This document shows, piece after piece, positions 35,452-46,268 of a stretch of DNA of 64,000 nt. The DNA is taken from NCBI GenBank assembly GCA_036872755.1, contig JAVHNS010000010.1, forward strand, positions 372,001 to 436,000. Reading direction: 5' to 3'. Every line of letters begins with the position of its first letter. Positions within the stretch are counted from its first letter, which is position 1. Made by a program: the position numbers and the translations under genes. The DNA comes from Orbilia blumenaviensis (lineage: Eukaryota; Ascomycota; Orbiliomycetes; Orbiliales; Orbiliaceae). The notes below the pieces were generated by a model, which made no database searches, had not been told where the DNA came from, and saw nothing but the letters and a program-made list of their open reading frames with translations.

Positions 35452-38400
35452 ATGGCCTTCTTATTCAAAAAGAATAAACACCATCAACAGCAGGGCGGAC
35501 ATGCTCCGCAGCATGCTAATCAGGATGGACGGGGGGCAACCCCCCCATCTGGTCCATCCTCCTCCTCTTCTGCGAATGGCACTTTCGAGCAGCGATCCAT
35601 CGAAGCCAGGAACTCCCCCCCGACACAAAACCAAATGTATATGGATAGAGGCGATCCTCGACACCAGCAGCAATCTGTGAGTTCTCTTGCTCCAAAAAAG
35701 TTCCTCTCTGTTGCTTGTGACACCTTACAGTCAGGGCTTATGAGTATATAAGTATATACTGACTGGTTTTTTAATCGCAGCATATTCAACCGGGTCCGGG
35801 TCCGGGACCAACACGGCAAATACAAGGACCAACAGCACAACCGCAACAACCCCGTCCGATGATGGCTTCCAACATAAACCCAGATTTATACCCGTGGTCG
35901 CGGAAACCGATGTCGATATCGTCGTCCGCTGGATCACCCTTCCCACGATACGGCCATTCGGCAAACTGCAATGCTGGAAAGGAAGGCGAGGTTTACATCC
36001 TGGGAGGGCTGCTCAGGTCAGAGTCCGTTCGAGGAGATTTGTGGCTATTAGAGGGCGGTGGCCCGAACCTCGCGGTTTACCCCGTTAATACTACCGCGGA
36101 GGGACCCGGCCCTAGAGTTGGGCATGCTAGTTTGCTTGTTGGAAATGCATTCATTGGTATGCTGCTTTCCCAAAAATTTAACCCAGCTTTAAATGGGGAG
36201 AAAGGGGCGAGATGCTAATATCGGGCTTAGTTTTTGGTGGTGATACAAAAATGAGTGAACATGACAAGCTGGACGATACATTATATCTTCTGAACACATG
36301 TAAGCTTCATTTACTCTTCAAGTCTGATTTGGGGATAAAGAAAAAAACTAATGCGTTTCCAGCATCACGGCAATGGTCACGTGCACAACCTAATGGCGAT
36401 AGACCCTCTGGACGATACGGCCATACACTAAATATACTTGGATCGAAACTATACGTATTCGGCGGTCAGGCTGAAGGGACTTTCTTCAATGACCTCATGG
36501 CGTTCGACCTAAATACACTTCAAAGCAACACATCTCGATGGGAAATGCTAATTCCCAATTCCGACGGCAGCCCTGATATTCCTGCTAAGAGAACAAATCA
36601 CACGGTTGTATCGTTTGGGGATAAGCTATACCTGTAAGTTTTTGGTCGGCAGCTGCTGGTAATGTTATACTAATGGAATATACTTGCACAGGTTCGGTGG
36701 TACAAACGGTTTAATATGGTTCAACGACGTATGGGCTTACGATCCTCGGGCCAACTCATGGGCACAGCTGGATTGTATAGGTTACATCCCGTCCCCAAGA
36801 GAAGGTCATTCCGCAGCTCTGGTTGGGGACACCATGTACGTTTTTGGCGGCCGCAGTAATGATGGGACAGACCTGGGGGATCTCGCAGCATTCAGAATAC
36901 CTTCTCGGCGCTGGTACACATTCCAAAATATGGGGCCGAGTCCGTCACCTCGGTCCGGCCATTCCATGACAACTTACGGATCGAGAGTCGTTGTTCTTGG
37001 AGGAGAACCATCTGTTCAGACTAATAATCCCGAAGAGTTAACGTTCGTATATATTCTTGATACGGCCAAGATTCGATATCCAAATGACCAGCAGCTACAA
37101 GACCGAGACCGAGCGACAGGTCCAACTGGTGGTGCCGTTCGCCGTCCTAGTGCGGCAGAGCGTCCGACAAACATTGGAGGGCCCGGAGGACCACCAACTC
37201 TCAGGAAAGTTAGCTCCGCTGGACCAGGAAGGGAATCCTTGATGATGGGCCCGGGGGCTCAAACCGCCAACGGTGGGCCTGTAGGTGTTGGACCCGGACC
37301 CGGGCCTGGGCCCAATGGTCCTGGAGGCCCAGGTTCCCGGTTACCGAGGGCTTCAATTGCACAGGCCCCTGGAGGGCCGCCACCTCAGCAACAAGCCCCA
37401 AATCCTCGTGGCCCAGCCGGCCCCGCCCAGGTTAACGGAAGATCGAAAACGCCTACTAGGTCTGAACAACGCCCTTCTGTAGACTCCGGACGGGGCCAGC
37501 CGGCCACCATCAAGGAAGGCAGTAGCTCGCCCCCCACATCCAGTGAACGCCAAATGGGTATGGCTCCTAACGGTAATCGGGGCGGTCCCGCTGGGCCTCA
37601 GCAAGCACAGCCGCAATCAGTCGCTGGTAGTACTAGACCTGTTAGCCCACAGGAACGCTCACGGTCCCGACAGAATCAGACCTCCATCGATAGCATTGCG
37701 GCTCCGCTCCAGCAAATTACCCAAAATCAGAAGATTCTCCCGAACGGCCAAATTCCAAACGGGCCCCAGTCTCCGATTCGACAAGAGAGTATCGAGAGCC
37801 GTACTTCGTTAGATGCCCCTATGGAAACTGTAGCCTACAAGGAAGTTGAAACGCTCCGACAAATGAACGCTTGGTATGCGTCTGAGCTCGCACTTGCGCG
37901 CAAGCAAGGGTACTCGGTTCAAAATTCACGGGCCTCGGATTCGTTTGAGGATAGAGTTTCCGGAGATGTTCATGAGAGCGACAGACCTCTCCTTGAGGCT
38001 CTGGTTGTAATGAAGGCAGAACTTTCCAGGGTCCAGGGATCAGTTAATGAACAGGCTACAAAGGCTGCCAAGCGTATAGCAGATGTTGAACGCCAACGTG
38101 ACGATGCTGTTTCGGAGGCTGTCTACATGAAAGCGAAGCTGGCTGCCCTCGGCGGAGCAGCAGGAAATATGTCACCAATCGATTTCACGAATATGGAGGC
38201 GGATCGCGCATCCGGCATGGAGAGGAAACTTGCGGCATCTCTTGCCATGCAAACGGAGCTACAAGCTAAAGTTAGGACACTAACCTCCGATATTGAAGCT
38301 GAGAGAAAGGCTCGTCAGCTCGCCGACGACCTCGCCGCCGCCGCACAAAGTCGAGTTTCAGAGCTAGATGACTTTAGGAATCGAACTTCTGAGCTCGAGA

Positions 38401-40277
38401 GTCTAAGAGCCGAGTTGATTGACGCTGAGAAGACCCTTAGAGATGAGGAGTATACGAGATCACAGGCTGTTACTCATGCTAAGATGTTGACTGTTGATAA
38501 AGACGAACTCATTGCACAAGTTGAACAGTACAAGGAATCTCAGGCCGATTATGTGAACTCGATAGAATCCCTTCGATCTGCGATGGTAGCCACCCAACAG
38601 AAGACCGAACTTCTTGAGCAACAATTAGAAGATGATAGGACGATTCGAGAGGCACTGGAACGGAAACTAGCACGGCTTAAGAGCGAATATGAAGAACGCT
38701 CTGCAGATCTTGAGGGTGCCAACAGACGGTTGAAGGATGTGGAAGAACTTGCCGAGAAGAATGCTGAAGAGGCTAGAAGTGCGCGGGATGCCATGATGGC
38801 AGGGTTGGAGAAAGCTGCAGGCCGAGGCGTCTCAAATATCGCTGGTAGTGCTGCCGAGGAAAGAGTAGCCATCCTCCAAGACCAGGTCCAGGCGTCAAAG
38901 GATATGCTAGCCAAGCACAAGGAGCAAGCAGACGAAGCCGGGGAGAGGTTAGCACAGGCTATGCAGCGAGTTGCCGGTTTGGAGTTGATGCAAGCGCAGG
39001 CTAGCAAGGAGGCTATCAATCTGCAACGAAGGATGGCTGATCTGCTCGACGAAAGCCGACGATTGAAGCAGGAAAACTCAGAGCTCACAGCTAAACTGGC
39101 TGAGAGACAGTTAGATGTCGACACTGCCAATTCGAAGCACAACGCCCTCCGTGATCTTCTCATTGAGAGGGGCGTCAACCCGGACATCAAGAGAGAAGTT
39201 CGATCTCGAAATGGATTGGGTTCGCCTGGCTCAGGATCTGCAACTCCCGACCAGATGCATCGTCTTCGTGAACTTGAATCGCAACTCGAAGCCAGCATTA
39301 GGGCTCACAGTGACACCAAGAACCTTGCCGAGATGCAGGCCCAAGAGGCAGAAAAGGTCTTCAGCTCAAAGCTGGAAGAACTAGAGACCAACTATCAGTC
39401 TGTCGTCAAATATGTCAAGGGTACTGAGAAGATGCTCAACCGTATGAAGGATGAGTTGGTCAAGACCAAGGCACATAACACCAAGTTGACAACGGAACTG
39501 GAAGAAGCCAGGTCCTCGCCTCGATCTGAAGGTGTTTCACTCAATGGAACAGAGTGGGAGGCTGAACGTGATGCGCTCACAGCTGAGATTAATTCTTTAC
39601 AAGCCAAACTCGCTGAGAGTTCGTCAGTAATGGAGAGACGAATGCTCGAGGTTCAGAAGGATCTTAACGGGCTTAGAATTGAGAGAGATACTGCCAAGCA
39701 ACAATCTACAACAACCAAATTACAGTTGATGGAGGTCACAAGCCAACTTAATAAGCTCGAGATTGAAAACAACATGCTTGACGCTAGAGCCACAGAGGCG
39801 GAGAAGAAGGTTTCATCCCTTCTCGATAAGCTTGAGAACTCTGTTGATGCCTACAGAGAGTCCGTTCGGGTGGAACGCCGCAATGACAATTTTGGGGCGG
39901 AGTATTCAGAGCGGAATTCCTTGTATGGTGGAAATGACATTCGCACTTCTGTTGCACTCGACACCTTAGCTACCGAACTCGACCAGCTTAAGGCTTCTTG
40001 GAATGCTCGCAGCAGCGCTTATCGGCCGTCTTCCACTATCGATTATGGTGACAATATGAAGACCCCGACATCCACCTCCGGAGGGGAACTGAGTGCCTCA
40101 CTTGCTGAGTGGCGGAGGCTGTTGAACGCAGAGGAAGAGGAGGCCCGACAGCGAAGCGGCAGTAGAACCTCTAATTTAACCGTTGAGCAAGCACCCACTG
40201 GTCTTCCGGACACTGCTCCCAAGACAAATGGCGGCGGTGCTCCTCAAATCACCATGAACTCGAACGGCATGTTTTAA
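35452..40277 (+). CDS. KEL1: kelch-repeat/coiled-coil cell-end marker (Tea1/Kel1 family)
   Basis: Five exons are inferred: 35452-35676, 35781-36156, 36231-36299, 36363-36633 and 36692-40277, giving about 1433 aa. Kelch repeats occupy residues about 130-370, with blades such as PRYGHSANC, PRVGHASLL, GRYGHTLNI, AKRTNHTVV, PREGHSAAL and PRSGHSMTT, each followed by an FGG-type strand. A Pro/Gly/Gln-rich, presumably disordered linker (about 370-610, including GPGPGPGPNGPGG) leads to a very long coiled coil (about 620-1340) and a Ser/Thr-rich tail. This is the architecture of Tea1/Kel1/KelA proteins, which mark growing cell ends, ride microtubule plus ends and organise polarised hyphal growth. Introns fall within the kelch domain. 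High confidence in family; the orthologue name is by architecture. Confidence 0.9.
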
Positions 40278-41386
40278 ATGATCATGATCAAGCGGAAAAA
40301 AAATTTGTTTAATAATACTATACTCCATCAGCAAACATATCTTTCTCTGTTCCTATATTTTCCGACTTCTAATTTTTCTCTTTTTTTCTTTCCATTACTA
40401 CCGCTACCTTTTTGATGACTTTTTTTTCCCTCCCCTTTTTCGTCCTTCGCCTGGTCGTCTTCTTTACATCATCACCACAGAGGATCGTTAGTATACATGT
40501 ATAACCATGTAATGACAAGTAATTTTGCTTTTATCAGCTACTACTAAACAGACGCACATTATTGCAGAGTACTATATCTCCCCTGCTACTACTACTACCA
40601 CTACTTTTCCTTTTTCTTATTGTATAATGTGTGGAACCCGGGTTTTCACTAAGTTTATTCTTTTACCCTTTTTCTTTCCCAGTCTATTTTATCCCCCCTT
40701 CCCTTCTATGCGTGTCTTATACCAAAGTTTCTCTTTCCCCTTTCACTGTTTTTTCTTATTTCTTTTTCTTACATTTTTACGAGACACACTATTTACAGTT
40801 TCCTTTACTTCTCCTTCTATCATAGTCTTCTTCCTCTTCTTTTTTTTTTTTCCTTAGGGCAGAACCAAAAATTTATACCACCGTTTTTTGAGATTTTTAA
40901 GAAATTGAATCGAAGATTTTATATATATACTATAATTGATTGATATGCATATTGTTTATTTGTGGCATTATATATATATACATATATATTTACGTAAACT
41001 TAGAAGATGTCAATAGCTATGCCAGTCTATAAAATGATTTTGAGGTGAAATCAGCTGGCGTACATTGCGATATTGAATCAATATGAACAGTAATTCGTGA
41101 CGTTAATAGTTAGGTATTGCCTGTTGTCCTATCCTGCATACATGTACCTGGACCTTCTGGACAAATTATAGTCGGTCCCAGACCGGCCCTAGCACAACTG
41201 CGGTGATATTACATATAGAAAGCAAGAAACCAGAGGTAGAACAAATTTAGGAAGGATAAAGTAGCGGTGGCAGTCTCACGACAATAAAATAGAACGAACA
41301 ATCAACTTGCGAACACCTCAACAATCTCCAAGTTTCGACGTGGGTGCCAATCGATGACTAAGTTCATGTTACGGCGGCACCCCCTC
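40278..41386. other. kelch gene 3' region and intergenic
   Basis: T-rich 3' sequence follows the stop codon at 40277. No gene is seen. The 40525-40857 frame is Phe/Pro-rich because of the pyrimidine tract and is probably chance. TA-repeat runs lie at about 40920-40930 and 40970-40990. Confidence 0.5.
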
Positions 41387-41800
41387 TCAATATCGAATAT
41401 GCCCGCCAGGATAAATGTTCTTATGCTCTCCTTTCTTAGGCACAAGATCCCAATGTGCACCGCCATGAGGCTGGCCACCACCGCCAGTTTTAGGACCAGT
41501 AGGCAACCACCAATCCCCGTTTTTATCCTCATATCCCTTCTTCCCACCCCATGGTGGGGTCCTTAGTCCTTGCTTGTCTGGATTCTTTGGTTTTTTAAAC
41601 CCATTCTTTTCGGTGGGCTGGCCGGGGGCCTTTGCAGAGGTTGAATTAGAACTGGCGGTGTTCCTGCGATTTTGGTAGGCTGGTTCGTTAATAGCGTCGA
41701 CTATACCCTGGGCGGCTACGATTCCGAAGAGGGCTAGTGTTGGGGCCAGGATTTCTACTCCTGTTGCCGTGATGGTCATGCCGATTACTATGGGGATCAT
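41387..41800 (-). CDS. small membrane-anchored or secreted protein with a bacterial polymorphic-toxin-like C-terminal domain
   Basis: Single exon, 137 aa. The N-terminus (residues about 1-37) is a long hydrophobic segment that could be a signal anchor. A Ser/Asn/Pro/Lys-rich linker follows, then a compact domain: GYEDKNGDWWLPTGP, HGGAHWD and a terminal YPGGHIR. The GYxDxxGxxWxPTGP...HGGxHWD...YPGGxxR pattern recalls the C-terminal domain of bacterial polymorphic toxins (the toxin type 37 class, from memory), which are proposed nucleases. In those the domain sits at the end of large delivered proteins; here it is on a small fungal protein and no immunity gene is evident nearby. No catalytic activity is claimed. 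It may be a fungal secreted effector family. The single-exon structure contrasts with most neighbours. Confidence 0.5.
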   Translation of the reverse strand: MIPIVIGMTITATGVEILAPTLALFGIVAAQGIVDAINEPAYQNRRNTASSNSTSAKAPGQPTEKNGFKKPKNPDKQGLRTPPWGGKKGYEDKNGDWWLPTGPKTGGGGQPHGGAHWDLVPKKGEHKNIYPGGHIRY

Positions 41801-42564
41801 GGTGTATGATGATTTCGTTCGTTTTGATTTGAGATACTAAATTTACCACGTTTGATAGCGATTATTATCAGTATTTGTATTTGTAGCAAACAAATCTTTC
41901 ACTGTTATCTAGTTATAGCTCAATGGTATTTTACTTCGCCCTCATGGGGACCAGTTTGATACCCTTGGGTATCAAGGTTATACCAAGGGGCTTATAATTG
42001 AATGAGGGTCTTCTATGAAAGTTTAGTGAATACCAATATTTTTGGGTTTATATCGAGAGGATTATTATTTTAGCGTTGAGCCTCGTCTATTTTCTTCTAA
42101 GCCTTAGTGAGTAGGAAGCCTGAGAGTTTGTATATATCCTATGAAGTATCAATATTATTTCAGGGATCTGAGGGGAGATATTGGACCCTTCAGGTTAACT
42201 CTCCCCACATGGAAACTCCTCTCAGCCTTGCAATGTGAGGGGAAACGAATGGCTCCGCCACGTCATCCTTGGTTAGGCAAACCCCAGAAACCTACACTCT
42301 TTGTTCCGATATGGAATATGATATCAAACACTCCTGCTCTGTCTTGTGGGTTCTGTACTCTGAATTTCTATTTCCACGAATGGGAAGCTTCCGCGGGTTT
42401 TCAGATGCATATGTATGTATATGTTAATGTTAGCTTGACAGGTTTATATTGGATCTCGGGTATTTGTTTCGGCTTGTAACATCGCCCCGCACTATATTTA
42501 TGCGGTGAAAAAAATCTATCCAATAATAAATTTCATGTATTTTCGATCTAGTTTGTTGGTACAC
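41801..42564. other. intergenic, no gene seen
   Basis: About 760 bp. The frame 42141-42479 (+) has no recognisable content and starts within AT-rich sequence. It presumably holds the promoter of the small minus-strand gene and the 3' end of the F-box gene. Confidence 0.5.
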
Positions 42565-43980
42565 CTATCCCGAACGATCGAATAAGCATTCGGGATCTCG
42601 GTATTCCTCCCCAATTTCGAATTCCATCCCCCCATTCGGGCTTTTGATAACACTACATGCCACAACCCCATTTGTTTCCCTCCACGGAGTTGGCTCCTCG
42701 ACCCTCGGAAGCGAAGCGATAGAATAGTCGTCAACAAATACCACCTCTTCGAGATTTCTCAAACGGTAGTCTAACGCTAAAGATCTTGTCACCTGAACCA
42801 AGGTGTCCTTAGTTACCAAAAACCTCTTACTGGGCGTTGAACGTAAACTTGAAGGCCAAGTTATCCTCAGCCGTCGAAGTTTGCGCATTTCCCGGAGTGG
42901 TTTGGGATAATCCATTAGGAATCGTTTTGCGCCGGGCTTAATTGGTCTCGAGCGCTGGTAGGAAATGTTTAGGTCTTCGATATTTGGAAATTTTGCTATG
43001 AGTAGCTCCAGTAAGGTGCTGTACTCCCCTCTCAGGGCGTCAAATACGGCTCGGCTGAGGGTTGCGGTTTTCACTAAAGGGAAGATGGCAGGGTTTGGAG
43101 ACTGCGGCAGGTCCACCATGCGGTACCGTCCGTATTGCTTCCAGATATCGAGATCAAAAACCACCGTATGAAGTGTGGTAGTTGAACACCGGGGAATGGA
43201 AAAGCAGCTAGAAAGACAATTGGTGATAGCTTTGATTCGGAATTCCTCGCCTAGGGTTTTAGTGTCGGCGTAGGTTTTCATTTTGAAAGTCTCGAGGGAG
43301 GGAGGGTATGGCGGGTCTCGAGCCCGGAACTCCACTGATTCGAGGGTGAGGCCTAGCCCGAGGAAATGTTTGTCCTCATCACTTTCAGGGTCGTCGGGAA
43401 GGAGACTATTGTTTTGCGGAAACACTGTTGGGAAATCTTCGATTTTAATGTTGATAGTTAATCCAACGAGCAAGGAGTATCCGGGACAATGCTTGGAAAG
43501 ATAGGAAAACAGTCCATAAAACATATTGTTATGAAAATCCCAGGTCCGCTCTAGAAGGCCTGGGGGGTAACTAAAAATGATTGCCATGGTTTTTATCTTG
43601 TGAAAAGTCGCCAGTATTTCCGCGCATGCCTTGAAATAACTAGTGATATGCCGCGAGGAGGTTAGGCCTTGACATCGTAGTAATGCGTGGGTGGTATTCA
43701 TCCGGGAGAGGTAAAGTGGGCTATTCTCGTCTTTTGACCATTTGACCATTTCATGGCATATCCCATAATACTTTTTGGGGTGGCCATCGTTGACTTTTAC
43801 GTTTGTATGGACATAGGGATCGGACGGGATGGTGATACCCTTAAACATAAGGGGTATAGCGATGTGACGGCATGACCTGGAAGTGATTGAGAAGCTTTTC
43901 AGATCCTCCAGGTTGAGGCGTGATAATATCTGGAAAGAGATTTCTGTAGGGATCAGAGTAATATGAGTTGGCACAGACAT
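42565..43980 (-). CDS. F-box domain protein
   Basis: Single exon, 471 aa. An F-box lies at residues about 8-50: LIPTEISFQILSRLNLEDLK, then SITSRSCRHIAIPLMFKGI, matching the LPxEIxxxIxxxLxxxDLxxxxxxSRxxR pattern. The remainder is a large Leu-rich domain of the type found in fungal F-box/LRR-like proteins (for example FPNIEDLNISYQRSR and LRRLRITWPSSLRST). It probably recruits a substrate to an SCF ubiquitin ligase; the substrate is unknown. The start is the first ATG of the frame, in GACATG context after an in-frame stop. It is only loosely similar to the gene at 19287-20736 in architecture, so these are not recent tandem duplicates. Confidence 0.8.
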   Translation of the reverse strand: MSVPTHITLIPTEISFQILSRLNLEDLKSFSITSRSCRHIAIPLMFKGITIPSDPYVHTNVKVNDGHPKKYYGICHEMVKWSKDENSPLYLSRMNTTHALLRCQGLTSSRHITSYFKACAEILATFHKIKTMAIIFSYPPGLLERTWDFHNNMFYGLFSYLSKHCPGYSLLVGLTINIKIEDFPTVFPQNNSLLPDDPESDEDKHFLGLGLTLESVEFRARDPPYPPSLETFKMKTYADTKTLGEEFRIKAITNCLSSCFSIPRCSTTTLHTVVFDLDIWKQYGRYRMVDLPQSPNPAIFPLVKTATLSRAVFDALRGEYSTLLELLIAKFPNIEDLNISYQRSRPIKPGAKRFLMDYPKPLREMRKLRRLRITWPSSLRSTPSKRFLVTKDTLVQVTRSLALDYRLRNLEEVVFVDDYSIASLPRVEEPTPWRETNGVVACSVIKSPNGGMEFEIGEEYRDPECLFDRSG

Positions 43981-44341
43981 GGCTGGAAATATGTCAACAT
44001 CGATCTATAAGGATGGCGGACAGAGACTAAAAGATGGGTACATTGGTGGATGTCTATGAGTTACGTTACAATTGCAAGACTCAGATCCTAGTGATGCGTT
44101 GTTCGAAGTCCTGAACGTTGGACAATCCGGGGGGGTGTTACACACTGCGAAAGGATGATTCCGTTTATGGCAATAACAAATCTAGCAAACTATCAAACGA
44201 TCTGTCGATCTACAACACAGCAACTCAAATACTTGTTTTCTGTATGTTTGCTGGTGTGAGAAGTCACACAACTGTGGGTGGACCAGATGCATTTCTGTAA
44301 ACCTCCAACTCTAGTTATCCGAACCACAATAACCAACTACC
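43981..44341. promoter_or_regulatory. divergent intergenic between F-box and PDCD5-like genes
   Basis: 361 bp between divergent start codons. It should contain both promoters. No obvious TATA box or known operator was identified. Confidence 0.4.
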
Positions 44342-44847
44342 ATGGAAGACGACGACCTCCAAAAGATCCGGCAAGCTCGCCTGCAGCAGCTCCAGCAGGA
44401 GCAGGGAAGCTCGGGAGGTGGGCAGTCTGACCAACAGGGGTAAGATAAATCGATCCTTTGTCCATAGTACTTTCTCAGATTTCCACCCCGCCCCCACTAT
44501 CCATATCATCGCGAACATCTTTAGAGACTAACCATTAAAACCTCTATAGCGCCCAACGAGAAGCCGAAGCCGAAGCCCGCAAAACTATGCTCTCCCAGAT
44601 CCTAACCCCAGAGGCAAACGACCGTCTTGGCCGCATCGCACTCGTTAAAGCCGACAGAGCACGTGATCTTGAAAACCGACTGATTATGATGGCGAGGTCT
44701 GGTCAGATACGACAAAGGATTACCGACACAGAACTGAGGGGTATGTTGGAGAGCGTTAGTGGAGCTGAGGGGAAGAAAGAGGAAGGAAAGGTTGTGTTTA
44801 GGAGGAGAGGTGGTGGATTTGATGACGACGAGGATGATTGGGACTAA
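44342..44847 (+). CDS. PDCD5/TFAR19-family DNA-binding protein
   Basis: Exons 44342-44439 and 44550-44847 give 131 aa. The N-terminal charged helix (MEDDDLQKIRQARLQQLQQE), the core MLSQILTPEANDRLGRIALV and VKADRARDLENRLIMMARSG, and the acidic tail FRRRGGGFDDDEDDWD are the classic features of the PDCD5 family, found in archaea and eukaryotes. Family members bind nucleic acid and, in eukaryotes, also the CCT/TRiC chaperonin. In yeast the homologue is a small non-essential protein. The intron interrupts the Gln/Gly-rich linker. Confident in family. Confidence 0.9.
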
Positions 44848-45881
44848 GGGCCGTCTACCCTCCCCCAGGCCACTACGTCTCCTGGTCTGGGCTTTTTTTT
44901 GTATATTTTTACTGCACGCAAGAAAGGGGGCGAAAATCTGGGTCTTCTATCTGCATATGGGGATTTAGGTATATCTCAAATACTGCAAATATCCTTGTTT
45001 TATTCAAGGCTACGGCGCTGATATAATAATCCATCTCCCAAGCGTCAAATATAACAAAAACCCGAAACAATCGGGCACGGAACATCTAATTACTACCTGG
45101 TAGTTACTGTCAGCTTTGCTAAACCCACAAAGCCTATATCCACTCTAGTATATAAAAACTTCGTATCCACGAAAGGAGAGAATTCGCACGAGAACCGCTT
45201 ACTCCGAAATACTTGTCGGTTTAAGCCGTAAGAATCGGGATACGGGACTTACATAATCCGGTCCCAAGAGTCTTGATCAAACAGCCACCACGGCAGAATT
45301 AGGTCGCGAACAGGACTTTGGATATTTCCGTCTTCCACAGACCAATAGATTGTTACATAATCCGTTATTGATGAGTCATCAGGTTACACGCCAAGGGGCT
45401 GACTAAGACCCTTTTTGATGCAACATGCAACAACAAACCTCCACATTCTGATATAGCTGATGCAGCTAGGCTACGCAGCGGCAGTTGCTATGTGGATAGA
45501 ATCCTTTGAGTTAAGTTTAAGTTCTTTTTCCACTCTCACAAGGCTTGGATAATGATGCCTGTAACTACGGAGACGGCAAGTTGCGGAATTAAGACGGAGC
45601 AGCTGAAGGTCCAAAATCCGCGAATACATGTGACCTCGCGGACCCCTTTAACAGCTTTATTCGAACGCGGAAAGTCTATAAATTAAGCTCGATCGCGCCG
45701 TCTTTTTGACAGTTCTGTTCATACAATCATCAAGCAATCATCAAGCAAATCATTCAATTGCCTCTTCCAAAAGTGTCTATCTTTCTATTCTAAAGAAGAC
45801 TCTTTTTTTTTTCTTTTTCAAACCTTCAAAATTCCAATCCTTCCACTTTCAACCCACTACTTCACGTACCCTCTCCTCAGA
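44848..45881. other. intergenic and promoter of the VOC gene
   Basis: About 1 kb with no convincing gene. The last 200 bp contain a TATA box (listed separately) and a C/A-rich then T-rich leader with repeated CAATCATCAAG-type words (about 45723-45755). Confidence 0.55.
45677..45685 (+). promoter_or_regulatory. TATA box of the VOC-protein gene
   Basis: TATAAATTA lies 197 bp upstream of the ATG at 45882, followed by a pyrimidine-rich stretch typical of a fungal transcription start zone. It is the clearest TATA element in the window and suggests an inducible or strongly expressed gene. Confidence 0.5.
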
Positions 45882-46268
45882 ATGCCCATCGATCACTTTG
45901 GAATCCGTATCCCCGCCTCAAAATGGGCTGCCACTACTGTCTTCTATGAAAAGGCTCTGGCTCCCCTGGGCTACAAAGTCCTGGCATCCTTCGTCGACGG
46001 CGACGTTCTTGGTATGGGTGACAAACACCCAGACCTCTGGCTCACCAAGGTTCCAGATACTGCTAGTGTTGGCGACGGAACCCACTTTGCATTCACAGTT
46101 GAGAAGAGGGAACAAGTTGAGGCTTTCCATACTGAGGGAATCAGCGGTGGTGGTTCTTGCAATGGTCCACCTGGATTGAGGCCTCACTATGGCCCCACTT
46201 ATTACGGTGGATTTGTTTACGATCCTGTTGGTAACAATGTTGAAGTTGTTACCCGTTCTCCTCAGTAA
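45882..46268 (+). CDS. VOC-family (glyoxalase/bleomycin-resistance fold) protein
   Basis: Single exon, 128 aa. It starts MPIDHFGIRIPASKWAATTV with the typical beta-alpha opening (H followed by hydrophobic-x-V/I), continues FYEKALAPLGYKV, and ends YDPVGNNVEVVTRSP, which carries the conserved D-P-x-GNNxE C-terminal motif. His-5 and the late Glu are candidate metal ligands of the VOC fold. Small single-domain fungal members include glyoxalase-like and stress-related proteins; the reaction is unknown. The compact gene, TATA box and lack of introns suit strong or inducible expression. Confident in fold, not in substrate. Confidence 0.88.
   Translation: MPIDHFGIRIPASKWAATTVFYEKALAPLGYKVLASFVDGDVLGMGDKHPDLWLTKVPDTASVGDGTHFAFTVEKREQVEAFHTEGISGGGSCNGPPGLRPHYGPTYYGGFVYDPVGNNVEVVTRSPQ

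Noticed and set aside
38549..39298. 249-codon Ser/Ala/Arg-rich open frame on the minus strand
   Set aside because: Antisense shadow of the coiled-coil region of the kelch gene; composition reflects complement of Glu/Leu/Ala codons.
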